A stretch of DNA of 64,000 nucleotides from Oegoconia quadripuncta (GCA_949316235.1 OX438744.1:37258778-37322777); one strand, 5' to 3'; shown: positions 11,454 through 22,436, numbered from the stretch's first letter. The notes: generated by a model from the sequence alone, not told the origin. Made by a program: numbers and translations.

Positions 11454-12205
11454 CTTTGTAAAACAAAGGAAAAGTGATTAATTTATATTATGGTCTTAGA
11501 AATGGTTCTATTGTAGTTTGTTCTGTATTCTGAGTGTCATGCATGAATGCCCGTATTGTGTTCTGATAAACTTATATAGTTCTTGTGACACCTGTATTCA
11601 TATACCCTTGATTACCCTTGTAACTTTTAATATGTATAAAATAAGACAATACATTTTAAACTAGCCAGTAACACATTACAAATTTTGATCAATATTTATA
11701 ATTTCTGTTACAATACTTCTCAGTTTTCTCATCTACAAATGACCAATATCCGGCAAACTTTAAAAATATTTACAGATAACATCTAGACTGACATTCCAGG
11801 TACCAGATGTTCATTCAGTATCTTCACACTATCTGTAGATGGCGCTGTCGTACAGTTTTCCAGACTTCTGTGAAACTAGACTGGTGCTAGGGTTGCTTGG
11901 TTCTCTTTACTTCCATTTGAATAACATAGATGTCACAAGTCGACCTACTCTTTAAGTTGCTGAACGTGCGTCGTACGGCTGGTCGTTGAATAATGCCGTG
12001 TTTTCTAAAAAAGAATAATGTCTAGTCAAATCGAATTTAAGATGTTAACCTGGCTATCTAAACGTTCCTTGTTCCTTTATATCGTGGCTAGCATATGAAT
12101 AATTATGGAGAAACTAAAGAAAGAGCGAGCTTTTTTGTGACGCTTATTTACGAAATAAACTCGAATTGTCCTTAAAAAGCGAAATATTTAAAAATCGACG
12201 ACGTT
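11454..12205. other. Intergenic stretch, no gene seen
   Basis: No coding or RNA gene recognised. 11820-11900 contains GTAGATGGCGCTGTCGTAC, a short motif of a kind common in insect repeats. Confidence 0.35.
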
Positions 12206-12345
12206 TTTCAAAAATTTCAGTGAGCTGTCAAATAAATTAATTAGCTTAGATAAAAACATAACAAAACAGCTCCTGGATATTGACTGCACGGAAGAGGATT
12301 TGGATAAGGAATAATTAGAAGCAAATTAAATTATTAGATACTAAA
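12206..12345 (+). pseudogene. Retrotransposon gag-like scrap
   Basis: One frame reads FFKNFSELSNKLISLDKNIT followed by KQLLDIDCTEEDLDKE, a stop, then LEAN. The pattern 'L..LD..I...LLD.D..EEDL.KE.EAN' resembles the N-terminal part of gag proteins of BEL/Pao or related LTR elements. It is short and has a stop, so it is a relic at best. Similarity is judged by eye only. Confidence 0.35.
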
Positions 12346-12774
12346 ATTTGATATGAAAAGCAACACGTCAAACAATAGTAATTATTCCAATTGTTCTGCA
12401 AAATCACCGAAAAACAGTTCCTAACAACGTTCCGCGTTTTATATACCTACTGGTAGCAGTTCTTATTAATTTCCATTACAATTTATTGCATTTATGTTAT
12501 ACATAATATGATCTTAAAATATTTTTAGGTATCAAACATAAACCCTGCTATGGCACAACAATTAAATTTAAAATGCATGTACATAAATATACGGATTACT
12601 TAATTAATTAATTACAACTACAAAACAATATAACACTTAAATGTCCTCAATAATTACCTATATCTATCTTTACATTCATAATTATAAATTTATATAAATA
12701 TATATATTTAACAGCTGGCAGTCATAGAAAAGTAAGCACTAATTTTATCAAAACGAAAAATAATGTAAATATTA

Positions 12775-13005
12775 TAAATATAAATATTTGAGACACTTAC
12801 ACCAATCATCTAGTCCCAAACTTAAGTGAAACTTGTGCTATAGATACTATATAACGGATAAACATACATAGATATTTATATAAACATCCATGATTCGGGA
12901 ATAAATGTTCGTATTCAACACACAAACATTTAGTCCTTGCGGGATTCGAACCCGTAACGGTGGGTTTCGCTGATAGGTTCACTATCCACTACAACAATCG
13001 GTCGC
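12775..13005 (-). mobile_element. SINE-B copy
   Basis: Reverse-oriented copy with GACACTTACACCAATCATCT at the left and GGGATTCGAACCCGTAACGG at the head, ending in CAATCGGTCGCC. Close to full length. Confidence 0.8.
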
Positions 13006-13162
13006 CAAATAGCACCAACAAAAAAATTTCCATTTTTGGGGTTTTGTTCCAGTATGTAGAAAAACTTGTTTTGTATGCTAATTGGCAGATCATAGAACTC
13101 AATCACTGTTGTCTGTAACATCACTCTATTGTATTTCACATGTGTATCACGAATAAATTATT

Positions 13163-13358
13163 TAGCACCTGACCGCAATCACATCTGATGGTAAGTGAAA
13201 AAGAGGCGTAAGGTGGAAGCGTACTGACCCAGAAACCGCATCTTATTTGGGCGGCTGGCTATCTTATCTCTGACAACCGGAACACAACAATGCTATTAAC
13301 ATTGCTGCTTGGCGGCAGATTTAGATAAGATGGTGGTAGCTAGTCAGTCGGACATTTC
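13163..13358 (-). mobile_element. SINE-A, head missing
   Basis: Body only: ACCTGACCGCAATCACATCT to AGTCAGTCGGACATTTCGG. The poly-A end lacks the CACAACGGG string and the tRNA head is absent. Confidence 0.75.
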
Positions 13359-14704
13359 GGCGGTTAAAAATTGATTGACAAAGTTAAATTTTTATAAAAT
13401 ATGACTTATTTATTTAATCACCGTGAAAGTAGCTTCTAAAATCACACCGTTGGCAACCCTAGACTACCAACTTAATTGTCCGAACACGAGCGACTAAGCC
13501 GAGTTCACGTGATGTTACGTTACATTCAAATTTTGGGCATGAATTTATAAAAAAATAAGGTCACACTTTTTTATAGAATTGGTTTCTGTATCAGCTTCTG
13601 AAATATGTATTTCGCTATGGTCCCTTACAATACTGTATTGGAAGTACACATATACTTGGCATCTAAGAAAAATTAACGTTAACGATATTGTGTAAAGTTC
13701 AGTTTCAAACTGCAGCCGATATCAAACGATGAAAAATTGAGAACTCAAACTGGAAAAAGTTTTATTTCGTAGTTATAAAAATACCATTTGAATGTAATTA
13801 TAACTCATTCACAATGCAGACAGAGAAGAACGATCAAGAAACTCAGGGGTTGCTCTTTTAAATAAATATTTATACAATTTATGATTCGCCAAAGAAAAAA
13901 GAAAATAATAGATTGGATATCGCCCAGCGGTCCATGTCCATGCATCTTATCATCTATCTAGATAGTTAGAAATTTTATAATAGCATTTTTCCGTAGTGGT
14001 TTTAAATTGATTGATTAAATTAAAGAACATTGCAATTTATCGAAATCTGAAAAATAAATAAGTTTTAACGCTTTGGGAAGTGGATTGAAAAAGGAATAAA
14101 AATTCACGCAAATAATAATTAAATCTTTAAAAATAGCGTATATAAAAAGTAAAGACGAAAAACAAAATGAGTATTTCAATATTAAGTTTGGAACTATCGA
14201 TATCAGTATAAGGTTTTTTAATATATTAGGAAATAATCGTCAAAATTTATCGATTCCTCCATGTATTGTGTCTTTACCTATGAAATTGGAGTTTTTCTTC
14301 TTCCTTAATCATATGTACCAATTCCTGCGATTATCAAAGCTATATCCAAATTTGTTTTTTATTTGGAAAATGGAATATTATATCAAAGTTTCACATGAAA
14401 TATTTTTTAATTTCTGGGCTAAATCACAAAATAAAAAAAATTTGAACAGAGCTCTTTTCATGTGCTTCCCATAATCATTTCTTTGATTCGCTGAAACTTT
14501 TATAAAGCGGTTTATTTTGAAAAATTAACGCTGCCTATACTTAACTTAATGTTATCCGATAATACACACAAAGTCTGCTAAATTTGGATTTGCCGGTCCC
14601 CAAAAAATCAAAAATGTTTGGATGGAGAAAACAGTCTTAATCAAATTCTTCATACAAAACGTCAATTTCATAGGTAAGGACCTTTATGGGCAAGAGTAAT
14701 ATAA
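13359..14704. other. AT-rich stretch, no gene seen
   Basis: Frames are short and rich in Phe, Leu, Ile and Asn, as expected by chance at this base composition. 13815-13850 (CAGAGAAGAACGATCAAGAAA) is a scrap of the LINE 3' region also seen near 4565. Confidence 0.35.
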
Positions 14705-14985
14705 TGCAACAATATATGGAGAGAGCTCTGCTTGGCGTTTCTCTACGAGATCGAATCAGGAATGAAGAAATTCGAAGAATGTAGAACGAAAGTAACCGAC
14801 TTAACCCAGAGGATGCAAGTGCGGAGTCTCCCCGCAGACAATGGATCACCTTATTATCTTGCTCCGCGTGTCCTGATAGCTGCACCTTTGATTACCTGCT
14901 TAACGCCACAGAGTGCTGTTGGAGTGGCTAAAATTGTCCAATAAAATTTGAAATTTACCTCGACTCGAAAGAAAGAATTCTTTTT
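14705..14985 (+). pseudogene. Fused pieces of two LINE families
   Basis: The left part (14715-14812) translates MERALLGVSLRDRIRNEEI, an RTE-like ORF2 signature. At about 14813 it switches without a tail to CGVSPQTM and then a frameshifted copy of the SCTFDYLLNAT end found at 39176-39741. It finishes in AAATTTACCTCGACTCGAAA, the same 3' terminus. Both pieces are on the plus strand. Either one LINE inserted directly beside another or a template switch joined them. Confidence 0.55.
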
Positions 14986-15599
14986 CAGTAATGATGTCAA
15001 AGATCGAGAAAAGCTGCTATTTTTTTATAAATTTTCGAAAAAAACTAGCAATCCAATGAATTGTCTGACATTGTGTGCGTTTTTGGGCACTGGAAAATCT
15101 TGAACGGCTTCAATCTTTTTAGTACCAGGCCTTATCCCGTCGGATGTGACTTCAAACCCCAACAACAGTACAGATGTTTGAAAAAAAATGACATTTAGAT
15201 AATTTAAGAAAGAAATTATTTACTTGCCAGAATACAGTTTACAAGGTCTGACAAGAAATTTAGGAATCATGTATTCAATCTGCATGCAGATGTGTAAAAT
15301 ATGATTTGTGACACTTTACATAGCATTCTGATAATTTGAATATTCCTTAACATCATAGGAACACTTTGCCTGAAGCCATTGTATCAATCGAATTTTAAAA
15401 TTTTTTTCATTAACTAATTTTATTTCGTCAGGCAGTATGTTATACAATATTATACACATATTATAAACATTATTTTCATAAACGTATTTGCGGCAAGGAG
15501 GTTTATACAGTAGGTTACAGTATTGTGCTCTTGTATGTCTATCACTAGTCTCACTACGCTTATTGAAATATTTAAAATTTTAAAAAGAAGAAGAAGTAA
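14986..15599. other. Intergenic stretch, no gene seen
   Basis: No coding signal. 15405-15550 (GTCAGGCAGTATGTTATACA, GTATTTGCGGCAAGGAGG) may be a decayed reverse-transcriptase region but is not readable in one frame. Confidence 0.3.
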
Positions 15600-16045
15600 G
15601 CTGAAATGGCAATCCGCAGGGTGCATAGCTCAAGCGCTGAAGGCCGGTGGAGCATCATAGTTCTAGAGTGAAAACTACGCACAGGCAAGCTCAGCGTAGG
15701 TCGGTGGAATAAAGAATAATAATAAATGTCTTTGCACAAACACACAGCGCCATCTAGGTCCACAGTAAGCATCTAGGCTTGTGTTATGGATACTAGATGG
15801 TTGATAAACTACACAAATACATTTTTTTTTGTAAATAAATGAAAAACATCCATCAGTCTTGAACACATGTCTGTATTCATCATACAAACATATGCCCCTA
15901 GCGGGATTCGAACTCTCGACCATTTGGTATAGCAGCAGAGTTTCTAACCACTACACCAAACTGGTCGTCGTCGGAATATGTTGGATATACGCCGCATCCA
16001 ACACGTGACTATGGAAATCTATGGGGGTTAATACGGACGTCCTAA
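15600..16045 (+). pseudogene. RTE-like LINE C-terminus split by SINE-C
   Basis: The left part reads AEMAIRRVHSSSAEGRWSII, then VLE, a stop, and KLRTGKLSVGR. The right part after the SINE reads LWKSMGVNTDVLRL. Together they match the 'SEGRWS..VLEWKPRTGK.SVGR...W..M...Y...DV' ending of RTE-like ORF2 seen in reverse at 31566-31745. The SINE-C at 15717-15969 separates the halves. Confidence 0.55.
15717..15969 (-). mobile_element. SINE-C copy inside an RTE-like LINE
   Basis: Left tail AATAAATG, CAGCGCCATCTAGGTCC, and a tRNA-like head with GCGGGATTCGAACTCTCGACC broken as GGGATTCGAACT; ends ACACCAAACTGGTCGTC. It lies between two halves of one LINE, so it is the younger insertion. Confidence 0.85.
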
Positions 16046-16444
16046 GACTGATTTGATGATGATATGAACAGCTTCGTTGGTTTCGAGCTCGCTAATACTG
16101 CATCGCCAACCTCCCTGCCTAACCGACGATTTCAGCAACCCCTTCCATGATAACTAGGGCTTTAAACAAGGCTTAACGTTCAGAAATTTAAAGTCGAATC
16201 AAACAATGGAATGTTAACATGTTAACAAGTAAGTCACGTCGAAAAAAATTGTTTGTTTAAAACAATATCACTCTCCCACGTTCGCGAGTCAACTTTAAAA
16301 TATTTATTGCTAATATAATGAACTGGCAATTTTATGGTGCTGCGAAGGGTTATTTTATACACAACCAGAGGTTTATGGGTTACGCCTGCTTTAAAAATGC
16401 GTTGGGTAGTAATGTGAGGTAGGAGGGGGTAACGTGTAGGACCT
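16046..16444. other. Intergenic stretch, no gene seen
   Basis: The 74-codon reverse frame (16234-16458) shows no motif and runs into repeat sequence. Nothing recognised. Confidence 0.35.
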
Positions 16445-16560
16445 ACTTTACAATACAATACAAATACTCTTTATTGCGCAAAATAATTTACAATAATTTT
16501 TGAAGATAACAATAGAACACAATTAGGCGGTCTTATCACTAAAAGCGATCTCTTCCAGAC
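16445..16560 (-). mobile_element. T-tail LINE 3' end
   Basis: AATACAATACAAATACTCT, TTATTGCGCAAAATAATTTA and TTAGGCGGTCTTATCACT mark the reverse complement of the T-tail end; the same strings are at 24120-24195. Confidence 0.7.
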
Positions 16561-16649
16561 AACCCACAGCCATGGGACATTTGTAGGTTGAAAAACAGGT
16601 AGGGTGCACGATACTACCAACTAAGAGTGTAGTGGTAGAGCCACGCTGT

Positions 16650-17042
16650 AAGCTATTAGCTTGCAGCATGAATGGGCCGGCTCGACCGGGGAAGTACCAC
16701 CCTCTCGCAGAAGACCGACGTCTGAGTAGTGGCATTATGCCACTGCGCTTCGTCCGGTGAGCGAGGGCGCCGGAGGCCCACCTTCCAGTCTCTCTCCAGA
16801 ATGGTAGCGGTATAAATAAAGAGTTAGTACCCCAGGAGGGTACCAGCACTATTAGTGCTGGAGAATCCCTCATCGCTCAGGCTGCCCTACTTATTCTGGG
16901 GTGGACACCTTCCTCAAAGGCCGGCAACGCATCTGTGACCCTTTTGGTGTTGCGGGTGTCCATGGGCGGCGGTGATTGCTTTCCATCAGGTGACCCGCAT
17001 GCTCGTTTGCCGCCCTCTCATATAAAAAAAAAAAAAAAAAAA
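16650..17042 (+). mobile_element. Chimeric SINE with Cap-tail, longer copy
   Basis: Extends further left than the copy at 10283: GAATGGGCCGGCTCGACCGG, TGGCATTATGCCACTGCGC, then GTGAGCGAGGGCGCCGGAGG, GGAGAATCCCTCATCGCTCA and the Cap-tail, ending in about 20 A residues. It shares the junction GGGTGGACACCTTCCTCAAA with the other copy. The reverse 116-codon frame over this region is a repeat artefact. Confidence 0.6.
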
Positions 17043-17818
17043 CTAAAGAAATAATTATAGATAAGTATGCAGAACCATAATAATAATATCATATTAATAG
17101 ACTTACTTACTTACTTAGATATATATAGTATAAAATACAATCGCTAGAAGCACTTATAGATAGTCAACTAATTTACTTTCATTTACTTTTAGTTCATTCA
17201 TTTTTAGATAGATGAATTCAGATTCGAAGGTTTACAGTCAGCGTCAAAACTTTATGGGATGATAAGTTATGACTTGAAAATGTTACATTTCTTAACTCAA
17301 GGGTTGTTTCTTATAACTAAGCACTTTGTGGGTACTCAAAGTGAGTGTGAGTTTCGAAGTGAGATAAGAGAAGAAAATGTTTCTTTGTGTAAATAGTCCT
17401 TTAGTCGCTGTAATAGCCACTGGAAGAAACGGGTTGGTTGAATTGGATAATCCAGTCAATTGGTCCATAATTTGCTTAGATCTTTATCCCAAATAGGGTA
17501 GTCAGAGATATTCCAAAGCATTTGAAGCGTTAGGGTGTTTCAAGCATTTACGTGACGTAGTCGTCTCCTGTGTCGTTGTGGTCACTAAAAGAGACGATAG
17601 ACACTTGTACTGAAAGAGGGAGGTTAGTCATTGCTGAACAGGAACGCGACGTTCCCGCACTTCGCTTTGAAACGTTCAACTACGTTGGCCAAACATGCGG
17701 TCGCGTAATGCGTCGCGTGATGTCGCCTCCTATGCAAACTTGAAGACATTTTCGAGGAAACAGTCGCTAGACGAAAGGTTCGGCACTACGCTGAACGCAG
17801 CATAATTTCGGCTGATGT
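17043..17818. other. Intergenic stretch with a W-MITE scrap
   Basis: 17475-17560 carries a degraded W-MITE end (TTTATCCCAAATAGGGTAG, CAGAGATATTCCAAAG). 17640-17760 is GC-richer (CGTTCCCGCACTTCGC) without recognisable coding. Confidence 0.35.
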
Positions 17819-17935
17819 GTTTTTTTTTTTTTATATCAGAGGACGGCAAACGAGCATGCGGGTCACCGGATGGAAAGCAATCACCACCGCCCATGGACAC
17901 CCGCAACCCCAAAATGTCACAGATGCAACCTTCCG
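17819..17935 (-). mobile_element. Cap-tail LINE 3' end
   Basis: Reverse copy: poly-T, TATATCAGAGGACGGCAAAC, GAGCATGCGGGTCACCGGAT, GCCCATGGACACCCGCAAC. Truncated at the LINE's last coding codons. Confidence 0.7.
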
Positions 17936-18284
17936 CAGGTGTGTCGATACACTTAGATTAGATTCTCCTTCGTCTAATCTGCTACGATACGAAACCCTAA
18001 AAACAATGAAATCATCTGTTATAAAATGACGTTACGTTATCAGAATCTTTTGGCAACCCTAGATGGAACATAAACCTGTCACAGGTTACTGACAGCCCAG
18101 AGGGGGCGGACAACAAAATAATTTAGTGCAGCTTCATTTTAAACAAATAGTTATGGTTAATATTCACAGTCTTTAGTTTAACTTGAATTATGACAAAGTC
18201 CGAGATCGTAAAATGAAGATCGCGATGGGTCAGTTAAGACGCCGTCATTTAAAAGGAATAGGTATTTGTAATGTATGTATGTAT
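17936..18284. other. Intergenic stretch, no gene seen
   Basis: Nothing recognised; ends with a short (GTAT)n run that borders the element at 18286. Confidence 0.35.
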
Positions 18285-18285
18285 G

Positions 18286-19108
18286 AGTTTTTTTACCGTA
18301 AGGACAAAAATGGGGCATTTAGGTAACTGAAATAGAATGTACTGGCATAGGCAGTTTAATTTTTTTTTTCAATACCACCATCGAGTAAGGCGTTGTCATT
18401 TGACGGTCGCGTTTGTAGCCTATTCCACATAATTACATCATTAAATGATATAAATAAAAAAAAAAAATTCGCATGATAGGAACCCTACGAATCCGGTCAC
18501 GCGCATATCAACCTCCGAGGCTTTTTGGCGGGAACTCGGCGAGTGAAGTAGCATTTTTCTTTATAATTCTTATAATTTGTGCATTCTAACTTTTGAAGCT
18601 TAATAATGGCAGAATATTGTGCAACAAACGTTAGTGATGGTGTACAAGTGAAGGGAAGTGTAAATTAAAGTGCGTAACGGAGCTTTCGGGTTCCCACAAG
18701 AAGCCGCCAAAATCTTATATATATATATATATATATACTTGATTGTTAAGATAAGATAAGATGTTTATTTACCATCTTTTGTAAAGCATTCTGCCACTTT
18801 ACTGAAGAATGACTTGACCGTGACTATATAGACTCTGTATACGCCAAGTATACGACGAATTACTTGTTTTGACTGAGACTGACTTACAAACTGAAGAAAT
18901 AAGAGAAATAAGACATGTCTGTTATGGGCTAGATCCCTTTGCCTTCTCCTAGAGGTGAGAATGAAACGAAAAAAAAAAAATCAACCTCCGAGGCGTGCGT
19001 CGATGTTGGTTTTGACAAGAAACAATTAAACTACCTATGCCAATAACTTCTATTTCACTTACCTAATATACCCTATTTTTTTCCTTACGATAAAAAAACT
19101 CATCCGGC
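18286..19108. mobile_element. Non-autonomous DNA element with long inverted ends
   Basis: The left end (ATGAGTTTTTTTACCGTAAGG, a few bp shorter in the core, through GGCATAGGCAGTTTAA) is matched in reverse by the right end (TTAAACTACCTATGCCAATA to AAAAAAACTCAT): roughly 75 bp of imperfect inverted repeat. The interior has poly-T, TGACGGTCGCGTTTGTAGCC, a (TA)n run at 18717-18737 and no usable reading frame. A second copy is at 59705-60540 and a lone right end at 28540-28625. Superfamily not determined. Confidence 0.55.
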
Positions 19109-19739
19109 ATTTTTACCCGATTTCGAGGGAGCCAAAAGGACGGTAATTTATTTATTTATTTTTATTTATTTATTTATTTTAAGAACACAAACAGTCAAAG
19201 CATAATACAAGAAACATATTGGTAAAATAATAATTCTTTGACAAACAGTGTCCACAGATAAAATTTTCAGAAAACATTTTCATTTAACACCACCAGAACT
19301 ATAACAGACAAATACATCGACATGCCCAAAAAAAATAAAATAAAATAAAAGTGTAATGTATTCAATACCTCATATGGTATGATATGGACAAATCATGTCA
19401 TTAAATTCGAACAGTACCTGGGAGTGTCATCATGATAAACCCAATTGGCAGACGCTAGCAGCCATTTTGTCACACTTGCAAATAAATAATTCCTTCAGCC
19501 CGATACAGATTGGTATCAATTTGAGTGGTCTCGACTAAAGAATTTTAAAAACAGGTTTATTTGTTTTTATAAAGAAATAGTCAAAATAATTTCAAGAACC
19601 CTACTACTGTATATACCTATAAAAAATCAATAGCTATTTAAGAATTTAAAAATACAAGTCCTATTTCTTTTTTAATTATTTAAACATGGTATTTGTAATA
19701 ATAGTAATGTTTAGTAAAATAGTAAAATTAGGAGTCGCC
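19109..19739. other. AT-rich stretch, no gene seen
   Basis: Contains a (TTTA)n tract at 19144-19180 that may be the tail of a retroelement. No gene recognised. Confidence 0.35.
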
Positions 19740-20037
19740 CTTCCATCTTCGGACGACTTGGCGTGGCTCCCCACGCCTAGTCAACTGGTGCAATCCCTCC
19801 GGATTGCACCCGTATATGGTCAATATACTGAACATTCGCACTAAGAAGTTCGATTCTTCATTCATCATCCGAACAGCCAAGGCATGGAACTCCCTTCCGG
19901 CGTTAGTCTTTCCCGAATCCTACAACCTTGGGATCTTCAAGAGCAGAGTGAATAGGCAACACTATTGTTTGGGATATCTTGCACCACCCATTTGGGATAA
20001 TGTATTTTTAGGTTCAGATTTGTATCAACGTGTATAA
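19740..20037 (+). pseudogene. LINE reverse transcriptase C-terminus
   Basis: The frame from 19804 reads VNILNIRTKKFDSSFIIRTA, KAWNSLPALVFPESYNLGIF and KSRVNRQHYCLGYL. 'RT.KAWNSLP..VFP..YNLG.FK.RVN' is the final segment of a Jockey-type ORF2. A reverse-strand relative lies at 54874-55030. The last residues run into W-MITE-like sequence (TTTGGGATATCTTGC). Confidence 0.6.
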
Positions 20038-20175
20038 AATTATGCCAATGTATGCGCTATGCGCACCTTCATGGCAAAATTACATCTCTCACCGTCAAAG
20101 TAAGAGTATTTCGGACAACGCGTAATTAAATGAAAATATAAAGATTCACAAAAGTTCTTAGAAGATTTTTAGAAA

Positions 20176-20318
20176 TAAATGTTTCAGACACCAATTATCT
20201 GGTTCCAAATAATCCTGTACTAATTAGGTAATGGATATAAACACACATAACACTAGGATATAACTGTTCGTATTCATCACGCAAGCATTTACCCTTGGCA
20301 ATTATACGATCTTACAAG
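20176..20318 (-). mobile_element. SINE-B, strongly decayed
   Basis: TTTCAGACACCAATTATCTGG, broken by changes, then GTTCGTATTCATCACGCAAG and CATTTACCC, lead to a lost tRNA head. It ends just left of the pogo/Tigger element. Confidence 0.55.
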
Positions 20319-20532
20319 CAGGGTTAGGGGAAAGTGGGGGAACTGGGAACACTTAACTTCTAACGCTCAAAAATAATAAAAAAAGGTCACAGACCATAGT
20401 CAACTTTTATTGAAACATAACTTTGCTTCTCTATCTACTTATTAGTGTTAAACAAAATCTTAAAAATCAACGTTTTTTAAAATATAAACAAAAACAAAGA
20501 ACATTGCCGTTCCTTTTTACCCGATACCCTAT

Positions 20533-20589
20533 GGGGTAATTGAGATCATCCCGCGGGGGAAATGGAAACGGTATGGGGTAATTAGGAAC
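20533..20589. repeat. Left subterminal iterons of the pogo/Tigger element
   Basis: Three copies of a 15-bp motif: GGGGTAATTGAGATC (20533), GGGGGAAATGGAAAC (20555) and GGGGTAATTAGGAAC (20575). They resemble the distal part of the inverted ends (GGGGGAACTGGGAAC). Probable transposase binding sites, by analogy with other DNA transposons that have subterminal repeats. Confidence 0.6.
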
Positions 20590-20624
20590 GACACAATTAA
20601 ATCTCTATAATAAACTACAATTTC

Positions 20625-22436
20625 TTAAGTGTGGCACACATCACACACGTAACCTTTACTGGTTTCTCCGGTAGTACAGTTATCATGTGCCCAGAGTTTA
20701 CAAATGGCGCACATTATCCAATCTTCTGTTGGTGGGGATTCATACTTTTCGTTGCAAATTATACAATAAAACTCCTCTTCGTTTTCATCTCCTTGTAAAG
20801 CCTTCTTCAAATTTCTGACTCCTTTACCCTTTACTTGTGGCTTCTTTTGTATGGTTTTAATGTTCTTTTCTGGTTTTTTGGTTGGAACTTTTTCTTTTTT
20901 AGCTTTCTTGTCTCTTTGTCTTCTCTGTTTTTCCTCAAGTTGATTTTTTATTGGTGTACTGGATAAAATCTGAGAATGTTTTTTATTTTGACGCTTAGAA
21001 GTGGTTACCGTTTTAGGAATGACAGGTACATTGATAATTTCGGCAAGAGGCACAGGAGTCGATGGAGAAAGAGGATTAATGGTAACAGCCAAATCGTTGT
21101 CACTTTCAGAAATACGAGTAGAAATGGCATCCTGTGTTGGTGTTTGACTCTGGCTGATCGTGTTAACGGTCTCATTCAAACTTTGCTCAGCTGCAGTTTC
21201 AGGAACATCGCATTCTTGAGTCTGACTGCTGTGTAAATGTGCAAATACATTATTTTCGAAGCTGTCTTTAAATTTGTCAGTATCAATAGGATAAATTCCA
21301 GCGGCTCTAAATCCACTGATAGCCTTGCTGATATTAGCTATTTTGTTATACGCCTTTGTAAATAGTTCTCCAACTTCATATTGGCTTATTCGTTTCCCAG
21401 GATTGTTAACCATGTAGAGCTCACATTCTTTATTGTATGCCATCTTCAGTGAACTGAAAATTGTAAGGTCCAGGGGCTGCATTTTGTGAGATACATGAGG
21501 TGGTAAGGAAAGAACCTGCAGGTTGTGTTCTCGGAAAAGCTCGTATGCTCCCAGACTGATATGGCTTTCGTGATTGTCGAGTATTAGTAGTACTGGTTCG
21601 TCATTGGTAGGTTTCACAAAAGAAATGAAATGTCGCAAGTAGTCAAGAAATATAGACTCATTTATCCAACCAGAATCAGACACTGTGGCAATCATGTCGC
21701 TGTTACAGCCTTTAATTAATAGTTCGTTCATTCTCTTCCTTTTGAATATAAACATAGGAGGAACATATATGCCACTGGCACTAACAGCACAAACTACTGT
21801 TGTTGTGACACCGCGTTCTCCGCTTGTCGCTTTTGCTATCTGTTTTAAACCCTTTGGAGCCAAAATCTTGTAATTTTTTTGAACGGTGCTAATGCCGGTT
21901 TCATCAATATTAAAAATGCGATGACCAGGTATATTGTGTTTTGTTTGTATCGTTTTTAGTTGATCAAAAAACAAATTCACTTCGGTGGCGTTAAAAGCTG
22001 TTATTCTGTTAAGGGAAGTAGCTTCTGGAATCCGTAAGCTGATGGAAGGATGTCTAGACATAAAACCATAGTACCAGTCTTTGCCTGCCCGCTGGGTTTC
22101 TTTGTTAAAATTGTGTTTCAGTTTATTAGCTTCAGCAAATCGAAAAGCAATTCTACGTAATGAATTTGATGTAATGCCATAAAAAGACTTGCAGCAATCA
22201 ACTATGTATTTTTCTAGCTGGTCTTCTTGTTCTTTATTAAATACGGTGTACCGACCTTTTTTTGGAATCTTGAATTCGTTTTGTTTTAGTTGTTTGAATA
22301 ATGTTGTTTTTGGCACTGAGTATTTGGTAGCAGCTTGACCTAATGTGAGCTTTTTACTTTTGACATCTTCGATAGCATGGCGAAGATCTTCAATTTGGTA
22401 TTTTGGTTCAGTCTTTCGTATATAATTTCGAGGCAT
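20625..22436 (-). CDS. pogo/Tigger-family transposase with PHD finger
   Basis: Transposase of 603 residues, ATG to stop without interruption. Domains in order: a psq-type helix-turn-helix at about residues 14-52 (ATKYSVPKTTLFKQL); a CENP-B/Tc5-type DNA-binding region at about 62-145 (GKDWYYGFMSRHP); a DDE_1-type catalytic core at about 170-385 with candidate acidic residues D178 (NIDETG), D287 (LILDNHESH) and D323 (QPLDLTIF), 35 residues lying between the last two; a low-complexity Ser/Thr- and Lys-rich linker (400-550) likely to hold nuclear localisation signals (KKAKKEKVPTKK); and a C-terminal PHD-type zinc finger with C558, C561, C576, C579, H584, C587, C598, C601 and the usual Trp two residues before the His. 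It should cut and paste its own element at TA sites. All key residues are present, so activity is possible. A domesticated role is unlikely because the flanking ends are still recognisable. Confidence 0.92.
   Translation of the reverse strand: MPRNYIRKTEPKYQIEDLRHAIEDVKSKKLTLGQAATKYSVPKTTLFKQLKQNEFKIPKKGRYTVFNKEQEDQLEKYIVDCCKSFYGITSNSLRRIAFRFAEANKLKHNFNKETQRAGKDWYYGFMSRHPSISLRIPEATSLNRITAFNATEVNLFFDQLKTIQTKHNIPGHRIFNIDETGISTVQKNYKILAPKGLKQIAKATSGERGVTTTVVCAVSASGIYVPPMFIFKRKRMNELLIKGCNSDMIATVSDSGWINESIFLDYLRHFISFVKPTNDEPVLLILDNHESHISLGAYELFREHNLQVLSLPPHVSHKMQPLDLTIFSSLKMAYNKECELYMVNNPGKRISQYEVGELFTKAYNKIANISKAISGFRAAGIYPIDTDKFKDSFENNVFAHLHSSQTQECDVPETAAEQSLNETVNTISQSQTPTQDAISTRISESDNDLAVTINPLSPSTPVPLAEIINVPVIPKTVTTSKRQNKKHSQILSSTPIKNQLEEKQRRQRDKKAKKEKVPTKKPEKNIKTIQKKPQVKGKGVRNLKKALQGDENEEEFYCIICNEKYESPPTEDWIMCAICKLWAHDNCTTGETSKGYVCDVCHT

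Noticed and set aside
16523..16873. 116-codon reverse open frame
   Set aside because: It lies over a T-tail LINE end and the chimeric SINE/Cap-tail element on the other strand; it is a repeat artefact with no domain.
18717..18737. (TA)n run as a regulatory or replication signal
   Set aside because: A simple microsatellite inside a DNA element; nothing supports a function.
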